64,000 nucleotides of DNA from Nocardioides panaciterrulae (lineage in GTDB: Bacteria > Actinomycetota > Actinomycetes > Propionibacteriales > Nocardioidaceae), in the NCBI RefSeq assembly GCF_013409645.1, contig NZ_JACCBG010000001.1, positions 2,478,001 through 2,542,000 of the forward strand, in the 5' to 3' direction. Below the pieces are notes generated by a model. That model was not told the origin of the DNA, made no database searches, and saw only the letters and a list, made by a program, of their open reading frames with translations. A program made the position numbers and the translations under genes. Of the stretch, positions 42,800 to 50,544 are shown in pieces. Within the stretch, counting starts at the first letter, position 1; each line of letters opens with the position of its first letter.

Positions 42800-43545
42800 G
42801 ACGCCTTCCTGTGTTCGTCGACGGGGTCGCCGGGGTCGCCGGGGCCCTCGGGGGGCTCCTTCTCGGCCCGCTTGGCCTCCTCCTTCGCCCGGCTGGCGTA
42901 CACGTCGACGTACTCCTGCCCGGAGAGGCGCATGATCTCGTACATGATCTCGTCGGTGATCGACCGCAGGATGTAGCGGTCGTTCTCCATGCCCTCGTAG
43001 CGGGAGAAGTCCAGCGGCTTGCCGAACCGGACCAACGGCCGGGTGAACTGGCCGAACTTCTTGCCGGGCGGCGCGACCACGTCGGTGCCGACCACGGCGA
43101 CCGGGATGACCGGGACCTTGGACTCCAGCGCCAGCCGGGCCACGCCGGTCTTGCCACGGTAGAGCCGGCCGTCGTGGGAGCGGGTGCCCTCGGGATAGAT
43201 GCCGAAGAGGTTGCCCTCGGCGAGGATCCGCTTGGCGGCCGACAGCGCGCCCTCGGCGGCCGAGCCGCTGGTCCGGTCGATCGGGACCTGGCCGGAGCCG
43301 CCGAAGAACAGTCGCTGGAGCCAGCCCTTGACCCCCTTGCCGGTGAAGTACTCGGCCTTGGCCACGAACGTCACCCGGCGCGGCAGCCGCAGCGGCATGA
43401 ACAGCCAGTCGGCGTACGAGAGGTGGTTGCTGGCCAGGATCGCCGGCCCCGTCGCGGGGACGTTCTCCTCGCCCTCGAGCTTGGGCCGGAAGACCAGCTT
43501 CAGCCAGGGGCCGAGCGCGATCCACTTCAGGAACCAGTAGAACAC
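42796..43545 (-). CDS. plsC: 1-acylglycerol-3-phosphate acyltransferase (PlsC family)
   Basis: This 249-residue membrane-associated enzyme transfers an acyl chain to lysophosphatidic acid in phospholipid synthesis. The four acyltransferase blocks are present: NHLSYAD (His41-x4-Asp46, catalytic), GGSGQVPIDR, FGIYPEGTRS (117-123) and VPVIPVAVVG. The N-terminal hydrophobic helix (FYWFLKWIALGP) anchors it. The C-terminal 35 residues are charged and Pro-rich. The GTG at 43545 follows GGGGAGGG; earlier in-frame starts give a non-conserved leader. A -10-like TAGGCT (plus-strand 43605-43610) is upstream. The kinase gene follows with overlapping stop and start. Confidence 0.92.
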   Translation of the reverse strand: MFYWFLKWIALGPWLKLVFRPKLEGEENVPATGPAILASNHLSYADWLFMPLRLPRRVTFVAKAEYFTGKGVKGWLQRLFFGGSGQVPIDRTSGSAAEGALSAAKRILAEGNLFGIYPEGTRSHDGRLYRGKTGVARLALESKVPVIPVAVVGTDVVAPPGKKFGQFTRPLVRFGKPLDFSRYEGMENDRYILRSITDEIMYEIMRLSGQEYVDVYASRAKEEAKRAEKEPPEGPGDPGDPVDEHRKAS

Positions 43546-43676
43546 CGTGACCCTCCCCGATCCCTGCTGGCCGGGGTGCACCGGCCGACCCAGCTGCGAC
43601 GAGCGAAGCCTAGTCCCTGGACCCGGTCTTCCCGACACGCCGGCGTCCGCGTCGCCGCTGCGGCACAATGCGCCGC

Positions 43677-44447
43677 ATGAGCACCCCGCCCGCGGCCGCG
43701 CCGCTCTCGCTCCCGGCCCGGCCCGAGCTCACCGGTGACCGGCCGCTGGGCGTGCTGCTCCTGCACGGGTTCAGCGGCTCGCCGGCGTCGATGGCGCCGT
43801 GGGCGCGCTACCTCAACGAGCGCGGGTACGCGGTGGAGCTGCCGCTGCTCCCCGGCCACGCGACCCGGTGGCAGGACCTGAACACGGTCGCCTGGACCGA
43901 CTGGTACGCCGAGGCCGAGGCCGCGCTCGACCGGCTGCACGCGACCACCGAGGCGGTCGTGGTCGGGGCGCTGTCGATGGGCGGCTCGATCGCCCTGCGG
44001 CTCGCCGAGCAGCGGGGGGCCGACGTGGCCGGCCTGGTGCTGGTGAACCCGTTCGTGTCCAGCACCCGCAAGGAGCTGGTCGCGCTGCCGGTGATGAAGC
44101 GGCTGGTGCCGGCCACCAAGGGCGTCGTCAACGACATCAAGAAGCCCGGGCAGGACGAGGTCGGCTACCCCCGGCTCCCCCTGCGCGGGCTGCACGAGGT
44201 CGTGAAGATGTGGCGGGTGCTGGTCCCGGAGCTGTCGAGGGTCACCCAGCCGCTGCTCTACTTCCGTTCGGCCGTTGACCACGTCATCGACCCCTCCAGC
44301 AGCGCCACCGTGCTCGACGCGGTCGGCTCGCGCGAGAAGGAGGAGCGGATCCTGACCGACAGCTACCACGTGGCCACCTTGGACAACGACGCGCCGAGGA
44401 TCTTCGAGGAGAGCGCCGACTTCATCGCCCGGGTGACCGCGTCCTGA
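43677..44447 (+). CDS. Alpha/beta hydrolase, carboxylesterase/monoacylglycerol lipase type
   Basis: The 256-residue protein is like the Est30 carboxylesterase group: oxyanion segment LLLHGFSGSPASM, nucleophile elbow VGALSMGGS with Ser100, an acidic residue in SAVDHVIDP and the final His in DSYHVATLDND. It probably cleaves short or medium chain esters or monoacylglycerols. The ATG at 43677 is preferred to one 9 bases earlier because a -10 element CACAAT (43664-43669) ends 7 bases before it. It is divergent from plsC; a lipid link is plausible. A hairpin cccaga/tctggg at 44469-44487 follows the gene. Confidence 0.9.
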   Translation: MSTPPAAAPLSLPARPELTGDRPLGVLLLHGFSGSPASMAPWARYLNERGYAVELPLLPGHATRWQDLNTVAWTDWYAEAEAALDRLHATTEAVVVGALSMGGSIALRLAEQRGADVAGLVLVNPFVSSTRKELVALPVMKRLVPATKGVVNDIKKPGQDEVGYPRLPLRGLHEVVKMWRVLVPELSRVTQPLLYFRSAVDHVIDPSSSATVLDAVGSREKEERILTDSYHVATLDNDAPRIFEESADFIARVTAS

Positions 44448-44468
44448 CCCACGCGTCACGGTTCCTCA

Positions 44469-44487
44469 CCCAGAAGGCTCATCTGGG
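44469..44487 (+). terminator. Possible hairpin terminator after the esterase gene
   Basis: cccaga (44469-44474) and tctggg (44482-44487) form a 6-bp stem with a 7-base loop 22 bases after the esterase stop. No U-run follows, as is usual in this group, so it is a weak call. Confidence 0.3.
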
Positions 44488-44532
44488 GGACGGACACTGG
44501 TCCCGACCGCCGGGACCACCTACCCTCGACCC

Positions 44533-44916
44533 GTGCAGCGCGACAGCGAGGACGAGGTGTGGCGCACCATCGTCGAGAACTACGGCGACCGGGTCGAGCT
44601 GGCCCCCGAGGAGGTGGCGGCCGCCCCCGAGTGGGCAGCGACGGCCTCCACGCTCGATCCCCCGGCGCAGGACGACGAGCGGTTCGTCCCGCCCACCCCG
44701 CCTCCCCTGCCGCACACCACGCCGGACCGGTACGCCGCGTGGGCCGGCGTGCTCGGCGCGCCGGTGATGCTGGTGCTCGCGCTGCTGCTGCGCGTGACGC
44801 TGCCGACCTGGCTCGGCGCCGCCATGGTGATCGGGTTCGTCGGCGGCTTCGTCTACCTCGTCTTCCAGATGCCGCGGGGTCCGCGCGACCCCGGCGACGA
44901 CGGCGCCCGCCTCTAA
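44533..44916 (+). CDS. Small two-span membrane protein with acidic N-terminus
   Basis: The 127-residue protein has a soluble acidic N-terminal part (residues 1-68, with PTPPPLPHTTPDRY) and two hydrophobic segments (about 69-86 and 91-109), ending in a charged tail. It resembles short actinobacterial DUF308-like or hypothetical membrane proteins found near plsC/esterase genes, but I cannot name the family. The GTG follows a -10 element TACCCT (44521-44526) by 6 bases, so it has a leaderless promoter. The 32-bp repeats begin 21 bases after its stop. Confidence 0.78.
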   Translation: MQRDSEDEVWRTIVENYGDRVELAPEEVAAAPEWAATASTLDPPAQDDERFVPPTPPPLPHTTPDRYAAWAGVLGAPVMLVLALLLRVTLPTWLGAAMVIGFVGGFVYLVFQMPRGPRDPGDDGARL

Positions 44917-44936
44917 CGGCCGCGGGCGGGCCACGC

Positions 44937-45062
44937 CCCAGGGCCCGCCGAGTCGGCGCTCGTTGACACCCAGAGCACGCCGAGTCGGCGCTCGTTGACA
45001 CCCAGGGCACGCCGAGTCGGCGTTCGTTGACACCCGGACCCGTCAACATGCGCCGACTCGGC
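44937..45062. repeat. Three 32-bp direct repeats plus an inverted partial copy
   Basis: Units lie at 44937-44968, 44969-45000 and 45001-45032, differing at a few bases. Each contains the palindrome cgccga-g-tcggcg and ends in ttgaca. An inverted partial copy at 45042-45062 matches 18 of 21 bases of the reverse complement of 45011-45031, so the third unit and this copy can form a long stem with a 10-base loop just before the promoter of the next gene. Confidence 0.9.
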
Positions 45063-45077
45063 GTTAGGCTCGGGCCC

Positions 45078-46322
45078 GTGAGTGAGAGCGAGACCGTCGA
45101 GATCACCGGCCACCTGATGGACCAGGGCATCCTGTCGCGAGTCCTGGACGACATCCGCGAGTACGGCGGTGACTACACCATCGACCGCTTCGACGTCGGC
45201 CGCGAGACCGACGACGCGTCCCACGCGGTCATCACGGTGACCACCGAGGACGAGGAGGGCCTGCAGCGGCTGCTCATGCGCCTGCAGACCCGCGGCGTGA
45301 ACATGGTCGACCCCGGCGAGGCCGAGGTGGCCGCCGCGACGATGGACGGGGTGTTCCCCGACGGGTTCTACTCCAGCACCAACCTCGACACCCGGGTCCG
45401 CATCGACGGCCGCTGGCTCAACGTCGGCAACCCCGAGATGGACTGCGGCCTCGTCCTCGAACGCAACGAGCACGGCGCGCCCCACCGGGTCTTCACGCTG
45501 CCCATGTCCGACGTCCGCGCCGGCATGCAGGTGGTCTGCGGCGCCTCGGGTGTCCAGGTCAGCATCCCCCGGCCGGCGAAGGCGGCCGGGACCTTCGGCT
45601 TCATGGAGTCCGAGGTCTCCTCGGAGAAGCCGCAGGCGGTGCTGGTGCGCCAGGTCGCCGAGGGCATGCGTGAGGCGAAGGCCGCCGGGAAGAGGGTCCT
45701 GTGGGTCGGCGGGCCCGGCGTCGTGCACACCGGCGCGGCGCCGGCGATGGTGGCGATGGTCAACGCGGGGTACGTCGACGTGCTGTTCGCCGGCAACGCG
45801 CTGGCCACCCACGACATCGAGGCCGCCCTCTACGGCACCAGCCTCGGCATCGACCTGGCGATGGGCAGCGGCGTCGAGCACGGCCACGAGCACCACATCC
45901 GCGCGTTGAACACCATCCGCAAGGAGGGGTCGATCGCGAAGGCGGTCGAGAACGGCGTCCTCACCGGCGGGATCATGCACGCGCTGGTGACCCACGACAA
46001 GGAGTTCGTGCTGGTCGGCTCGGTGCGTGACGACGGCCCGCTGCCCGACGTCTACACCGACGTGCTCGAGGGGCAGCGCGCCATGCGCAGCCACCTCACC
46101 GACGTCGGCTTCTGCCTGATGGTGGCGACCATGCTGCACTCGGTCGCGACCGGCAACATCCTGCCGGCCTCGATCCCGCTGGTGTGCGTGGACATCAACC
46201 CCGCCACCGTGACCAAGCTCGCCGACCGCGGCTCCTCGCAGGCCCGCGGCATCGTCACCGACGTGGGGCTGTTCCTCGAGCAGCTCGCAGTCGAGCTCGT
46301 GCCCGACTACCGCCGAGCCTGA
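45078..46322 (+). CDS. TIGR00300/LOR-SDH-like protein, ornithine cyclodeaminase-related
   Basis: The 414-residue protein matches the family described as LOR/SDH bifunctional enzyme conserved region (TIGR00300). The N-terminal part (ITGHLMDQGILSRVLDDI, FDVGRETDDASHAVITV) is the LOR/SDH N-domain; the C-terminal part (GKRVLWVGGPGVVHTGAAPAM, YVDVLFAGNALATHDIEAALYG) is Rossmann-like. Related domains form the ornithine cyclodeaminase half of cyanobacterial AgrE/ArgZ, so a role in ornithine or proline metabolism is possible. The GTG at 45078 follows a -10 TAGGCT (45065-45070) by 7 bases. The 3' end overlaps the convergent ROK kinase gene by 68 bases. Confidence 0.85.
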   Translation: MSESETVEITGHLMDQGILSRVLDDIREYGGDYTIDRFDVGRETDDASHAVITVTTEDEEGLQRLLMRLQTRGVNMVDPGEAEVAAATMDGVFPDGFYSSTNLDTRVRIDGRWLNVGNPEMDCGLVLERNEHGAPHRVFTLPMSDVRAGMQVVCGASGVQVSIPRPAKAAGTFGFMESEVSSEKPQAVLVRQVAEGMREAKAAGKRVLWVGGPGVVHTGAAPAMVAMVNAGYVDVLFAGNALATHDIEAALYGTSLGIDLAMGSGVEHGHEHHIRALNTIRKEGSIAKAVENGVLTGGIMHALVTHDKEFVLVGSVRDDGPLPDVYTDVLEGQRAMRSHLTDVGFCLMVATMLHSVATGNILPASIPLVCVDINPATVTKLADRGSSQARGIVTDVGLFLEQLAVELVPDYRRA

Positions 46323-47259
46323 AGGTCTGCCGGGCCAGGTCCGCGGCGCCGATGGCGCCCGCCTCCGGACCGAGCGCGGCCCGGACCACCGGCGGCACCG
46401 TGCGGTGCGCGGCGCCGACCAGCGACGCGCGCATCGCCACCCGCGCCGGCTCGAGCAGCAGGTCGCCGGCACCGGACAGCCCGCCCCCGACGACCACGAT
46501 CTCCGGGTCGAACGCCGCGACCAGGTTCGCCAACCCGATGCCCAGCCACTCGCCGACCGACGCGAACGCCGCCAGGGCGACCGGGTCGCCGGCGGCGGCC
46601 GCCTCGGTCACCATCGGCCCGGTGATCCGCTCCGGGTCGCCGGCCGTGGCGTCCAGCAGGCTGGGCTCGCGACCGAGCCGGTCCCGGGTCAGGCGGACCA
46701 GGGCGTTGCCGCTGGAGTACTGCTCCCAGCAACCGTTGCCCCCGCACTCGCAGGGGCGGCCGTCGGGGACGACCTGCATGTGCCCGAACTCCCCCGCCAT
46801 CCCGTTGTAGCCGCGGTGCACCGCGCCCTCGAGGACCAGCGCGCCGCCGATGCCGGTGCCCATCGTCACGACGAGCGCGTCCCCCGCGGCACCGACCGCG
46901 CCGTACGTCAGCTCCGCGCGGGCCGCGCAGTTGGCGTCGTTGTCGAGCACCACCGGCGCGCTCCAGCGCTCGGAGAGCCGGGCGCGCACGCCCTCGTCAC
47001 GCCAGGGCAGGTGCGGGGCGAACCGCACCCGTTCGCCCTGCGCGTCGACGAACCCGGCGGCCGCGATCCCGATGGCGCGGACCCGGCGGCTGCCCGCGAT
47101 CTCCTCGACCGCCTCGGTCAGCGCGTCCTCGACCAGCCGGGCCTCCACCCGCCGGCCCGGCGTGGTGCGCCGCGCCGTGCGCAGCACCCGCCCCGAGGAC
47201 GAGACCGCGGTGGCCAGCACCTTGGTGCCGCCGATGTCGACGCCGATGAACAGAGCCAC
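46255..47259 (-). CDS. ROK family sugar kinase (glucokinase-like), copy 2
   Basis: The 334-residue protein has the ROK fold: IGVDIGGTKVLATAV phosphate loop, VVLDNDANCAARAE with the catalytic Asp, the zinc site EFGHMQVVPDGRPCECGGNGCWEQY (described by its His and three Cys), and EIVVVGGGLSGAGDLL. It should phosphorylate glucose or a related hexose with ATP or polyphosphate. The basic C-terminal tail (about 25 residues, GGSRARARLRAARGTAPRR) lies in the 68-base overlap with the convergent gene. It follows copy 1 by 16 bases in the same operon. Confidence 0.9.
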   Translation of the reverse strand: MALFIGVDIGGTKVLATAVSSSGRVLRTARRTTPGRRVEARLVEDALTEAVEEIAGSRRVRAIGIAAAGFVDAQGERVRFAPHLPWRDEGVRARLSERWSAPVVLDNDANCAARAELTYGAVGAAGDALVVTMGTGIGGALVLEGAVHRGYNGMAGEFGHMQVVPDGRPCECGGNGCWEQYSSGNALVRLTRDRLGREPSLLDATAGDPERITGPMVTEAAAAGDPVALAAFASVGEWLGIGLANLVAAFDPEIVVVGGGLSGAGDLLLEPARVAMRASLVGAAHRTVPPVVRAALGPEAGAIGAADLARQTFRLGGSRARARLRAARGTAPRR

Positions 47260-47275
47260 GCCCGGAGCCCCGGTC

Positions 47276-48217
47276 CTAGCGGCGGGAGAGGTCGGCCGCG
47301 CCGATCAGGCCGGCGTGGTTGCCCAGCCGCGCCTTCCGGATCTCGGGGATCGGCCGGAACCCGCGACCGACGAGCTGGGCCGCGAAGGCGGTCCGGGTCG
47401 GCTCGAGCAGCAGGTCGTCGGCCTCGCTCACGCCGCCGCCGATCACCACGACCTCCGGGTCGAGGATCTCGGTCAACGACGCGATCCCCTCGCCCAGCCA
47501 GCGACCGAGCTCGGCGAGCTGCTGGAGCGCGCCGGCGTCGCCGGCCTGCGCCGCCTCGGTGATCAGCGGACCGGTGATCCTGTTCAGCTCGCCCCCCGCC
47601 CGCGCGAGCATCCCCTCGGCGATCATCGCGCCACTCAGCGCGAGCGCCCGGGCCTCGCGCACCAGCGCCGACCCGGAGGCGTACTGCTCGAAACAGCCGT
47701 GCTTGCCGCAGCCGCACAGGATCCCGTTGGGCACCACGCGCATGTGGCCGATCTCCGCACCGACACCGTTCGCCCCGCGGTAGACCTCACCGTCGAGCAC
47801 CAGCCCGCCGCCGACCCCGGTCCCGACCGTCACCAGCAGGAGATCCTGGGCGTCGTGCGCGGCGCCGTAGCGGAACTCGCCCCACGCAGCCGCGTTGGCG
47901 TCGTTCTCGATCACGACGGGCAGGCCCACCCGCTGCTCGAGCTCGCCCTTGAGGTCCTCGTTGCGCCAGGCGACGTTCGGCGCGAAGAGCACCACCGCGC
48001 GCGCCTTGTCCACGTAGCCCGCGGCGCCGACCCCGACGGTCTCGATGTCGTGGCGCGAGCGCAGCTCGCTCACCAGGCCGGCGATGGCCTCCTCGATGGC
48101 CGCGGCGTCGCTCGCCGGCGACTCGACCCGCATCTCCTCGAGGACCTTCCCGTCCTCGTCCACCACGCCGCCGGCGATCTTGGTGCCGCCGACGTCAATC
48201 CCACAGGCCAGCGTCAT
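47276..48217 (-). CDS. ROK family glucokinase, copy 1
   Basis: The 313-residue protein is a ROK glucokinase: CGIDVGGTKIAGGVVDEDG, VVIENDANAAAWGE with the catalytic Asp, EIGHMRVVPNGILCGCGKHG leading to CFEQYASG for structural zinc, and EVVVIGGGVSEADDLLLEP. Expected reaction is ATP-dependent glucose phosphorylation. GGAGGACGAGGA lies before the ATG at 48217, which overlaps the upstream gene stop by 4 bases. It is the more canonical of the two tandem ROK genes; the second may have another sugar or a regulatory role. Both belong to the five-gene run from 50414 to 46255. Confidence 0.92.
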   Translation of the reverse strand: MTLACGIDVGGTKIAGGVVDEDGKVLEEMRVESPASDAAAIEEAIAGLVSELRSRHDIETVGVGAAGYVDKARAVVLFAPNVAWRNEDLKGELEQRVGLPVVIENDANAAAWGEFRYGAAHDAQDLLLVTVGTGVGGGLVLDGEVYRGANGVGAEIGHMRVVPNGILCGCGKHGCFEQYASGSALVREARALALSGAMIAEGMLARAGGELNRITGPLITEAAQAGDAGALQQLAELGRWLGEGIASLTEILDPEVVVIGGGVSEADDLLLEPTRTAFAAQLVGRGFRPIPEIRKARLGNHAGLIGAADLSRR

Positions 48218-48723
48218 TCCTCGTCCTCCCCGGGCCAGTGCCCGCGGTCAGTGTCCCCGTCGATGTCCCCGCCGATGTCCCCGTCAGTGTCCCCGCCGAT
48301 GTCGCCGTCGGCGGGCTCGTCCTCGAGATCGATGTGCTCGACCCCCGCCGTCCTGCTCCCGGCGTCCTCCGGCACCGCCGTCGCCAGCAGCCCGGCCGCG
48401 GCCTGCAGCAAGGAGGATGCTGCCACGGCCAGGTGGGCCCGCACCTCGGGGCTCGTCTGCCGGACCACGTGCACCACCCGGCACACCGGGCACCAGGTGC
48501 ACTCCGGAGCCCCGGTGGCCAGGTGCTCGTCCGCGCCGTGGGCGGCCCCCGCCGCGTGATCCGCCAGCCCGGACAGCCCGGTCCCGAGGTCGGAGCCGTG
48601 CTCGCGGGCCCAGTCCGACAGCGCCCCGACCAGCTTCAGCGCCTCCTCGGACACGCTTCCGACCCGGTCGTCCGGCCCAGGGCCGCCCGACGGGCCCGTC
48701 CCGGGACCTCCTGACTCACTCAC
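48214..48723 (-). CDS. CxxC protein with repetitive acidic tail
   Basis: The 169-residue protein has a central helical region (ALKLVGALSDWAREH) and a metal-type cluster PECTWCPVCRVVHVVRQ with three Cys and a His, as in conserved actinobacterial proteins found beside ArsA-like ATPases; I do not know a function. The C-terminal 35 residues are a low-complexity run of GD, DG and TD, encoded by a degenerate 12-base repeat (about 48245-48310). The GTG overlaps the ATPase stop (GTGA) and the stop overlaps the glucokinase start, so expression is coupled both ways. Confidence 0.8.
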   Translation of the reverse strand: MSESGGPGTGPSGGPGPDDRVGSVSEEALKLVGALSDWAREHGSDLGTGLSGLADHAAGAAHGADEHLATGAPECTWCPVCRVVHVVRQTSPEVRAHLAVAASSLLQAAAGLLATAVPEDAGSRTAGVEHIDLEDEPADGDIGGDTDGDIGGDIDGDTDRGHWPGEDEE

Positions 48724-49940
48724 GATCCCGCTCCTGACCCCATGTTGTCCGTGTCCGGTGTCGTCGGTTCCGGCGCCGAGGGTTCTTCGAACCTCACCTG
48801 CAGCTCCCCCTCCTCCATCCGGGCCCCGGCCACGCGGTGGCGCACCAGCCCGGCGGGCAGGGTGAGGAGACGACGATACGACCCGACGGTCACGACCAGG
48901 TCGTCGCCTCGGCGGGCCAGGTCGACCTCGGCGCGCGTGATGTTCGGCAGCGCCAGTCGCAGCACCACCCCGCGGGCGCCCCGGGTCACACGGAACGGGC
49001 CGGCGGTGGCGGGACGCGCGAAGGGGTCGTCCGCGCCGTACAGCTCGCGGGCCAGGTCGGCCAGCGCGCCCACGCCCACCGGCTCCCCGGGTCGATAGAC
49101 CGACCGCCACAGCGGCAGACCCGGGAACGACTGGGCCGCCTCGGCCAGCACCGCGGCCTGGGCCGCGACCCAGCCCGCGCGCCACGGGTCCTCGCCCCCG
49201 GCCGGGAAGACCCGGTTGGCGACCACGCCGTCCACCCGGTAGCCGAACAGCGAGAGCGTCGTGTAGGAGCGGCGGGCCTCGGCGAGCACGACGCTCTCCG
49301 GCGTCAGCACCAGGCGTACGCCGGCGTCCGGACCCGAGAGCAGGGCGTGGACCTCGTCGAGCTCGGCGTGCAGGCGCTCGACCGCGTCGAACACGCTGTC
49401 CCCGGGCATCGGCACGCCGGCGGCCCGGGACAGCACCGGGCGCAGCGCCTTGACCAGGCCGCGCTGGACCGGCAACACCCGTCGCATGTACCAGCCGAGC
49501 GCCTCGGGCAGCGCCAGCAGCCGGAGCGTCTCGCCGGTGGGCGCGCAGTCGACCACGACGACGTCCCAGGCGCCGGAGAGCGCGTGCAACCGCAGCTCCA
49601 GCAGCGCGAGCACCTCCTCCGCGCCGGGGATCACGGTCAGCTCCTCGGCGGCGACCGGGTCGACGCCCGCGACGTCGAGCACCGACAGGAGGTAGCGCTG
49701 GACGTCGGCCCAGGACTGCTCGAAGCGGAGCTGGGCGTCGACCTGCTGGACGAAGAGGTGGTCGGCCACGGGGGTCGGGTCGGGCCCCACCCGCACCCCG
49801 AACGCGTCGGCCAGGGAATGTGCCGGGTCGGTGGACAGCACCAGCGTCCGCAGCCCCCGGGAGGCGGCCAGCGCGGCGGTCCCGGCGGCCACCGTCGACT
49901 TGCCGACGCCACCCTTGCCGGTGAACAGGAGGATGCGCAC
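48720..49940 (-). CDS. ArsA/GET3-family anion-transporting ATPase
   Basis: The 406-residue protein has a single ArsA-type P-loop ATPase: deviant Walker A GKGGVGKST (residues 8-16), VLSTDPAHSLADAFGV switch I, VVVDCAPTGETLRLL switch II, followed by an all-helical subdomain and a C-terminal HSP20-like ArsA domain (VVLRLALPNITRAEVDLARR). In actinobacteria this gene is found with an SRPBCC gene and fadD15; it is unlikely to be an arsenite pump and its client is unknown. The GTG follows the SRPBCC stop by 21 bases. The long open frame on the same strand through this region is a shadow. Confidence 0.9.
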   Translation of the reverse strand: MRILLFTGKGGVGKSTVAAGTAALAASRGLRTLVLSTDPAHSLADAFGVRVGPDPTPVADHLFVQQVDAQLRFEQSWADVQRYLLSVLDVAGVDPVAAEELTVIPGAEEVLALLELRLHALSGAWDVVVVDCAPTGETLRLLALPEALGWYMRRVLPVQRGLVKALRPVLSRAAGVPMPGDSVFDAVERLHAELDEVHALLSGPDAGVRLVLTPESVVLAEARRSYTTLSLFGYRVDGVVANRVFPAGGEDPWRAGWVAAQAAVLAEAAQSFPGLPLWRSVYRPGEPVGVGALADLARELYGADDPFARPATAGPFRVTRGARGVVLRLALPNITRAEVDLARRGDDLVVTVGSYRRLLTLPAGLVRHRVAGARMEEGELQVRFEEPSAPEPTTPDTDNMGSGAGS

Positions 49941-49961
49941 GGTGGGGTGGTCGCGGCCGGT

Positions 49962-50414
49962 TCAGGCCAACGACTCGACGCGCTTCTTCAGGCCCCTGAG
50001 CGCGGTGTCGATGAGGATCTTCTCCCCCTTGCGCTTCAGCATCCCGATCAGCGGGATCGAGACGTCGAGGGCCAGCTGGTAGGTGACCTCGGTGACGCCG
50101 CTGTCGCGCTCGCGCAGGAGGTAGGCGCCGTCCAGCGCGCGCAGCATCTTGCCCTCGACGAGGGTCCAGGTGACCGCGAGGTCGCCCTGCCAGTCGTAGG
50201 ACAGGGTGTACTCGTCGCGGATCGGCGAGACGTCGAGCTCGAAGAAGACCTCGCGGGCGCGACCGGCCGCCCCACCGGAGTCGTAGGAGGAGACGATGTC
50301 GGCGGTGGTGACGCCCTTGGCCCACTGCGGGTAGGCCTCGAAGTCGGCGATCACGCCCATGACCTCGGCGGGACCGGCCTCGATGTCGATCGAGGACGTC
50401 GTCTGCTCTGCCAT
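49962..50414 (-). CDS. SRPBCC (polyketide cyclase/START-like) protein
   Basis: The 150-residue protein has the helix-grip fold: SSIDIEAGPAEVMGVIADFEAYPQWAKG (split at typical START edges), YDSGGAAGRAREVFFELDVSP and TEVTYQLALDVSIPLIGMLK, ending with the C-terminal helix RGLKKRVESLA. Such proteins bind hydrophobic ligands such as lipids or polyketides; beside fadD15 a fatty-acyl ligand is plausible. The -10 TACTCT (plus-strand 50422-50427) ends 7 bases before the ATG, giving the leaderless promoter of a five-gene operon (SRPBCC, ATPase, CxxC protein, two ROK kinases). Confidence 0.9.
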   Translation of the reverse strand: MAEQTTSSIDIEAGPAEVMGVIADFEAYPQWAKGVTTADIVSSYDSGGAAGRAREVFFELDVSPIRDEYTLSYDWQGDLAVTWTLVEGKMLRALDGAYLLRERDSGVTEVTYQLALDVSIPLIGMLKRKGEKILIDTALRGLKKRVESLA

Positions 50415-50544
50415 GGGCCGGAGAGTACCGGATACCTGGGGTGGGTGACGCGGCGGTAACCTCACCCGACGACCCTCGTTCCCCCAGCGCAGCACCCCAC
50501 CGTCGCCAGCGACGGAGGTCGACCCACGCCTTGAGGAGGCATCC

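Noticed and set aside
44937..45062. Possible CRISPR array
   Set aside because: Units are directly contiguous without unique spacers, are internally palindromic and have no cas genes nearby.
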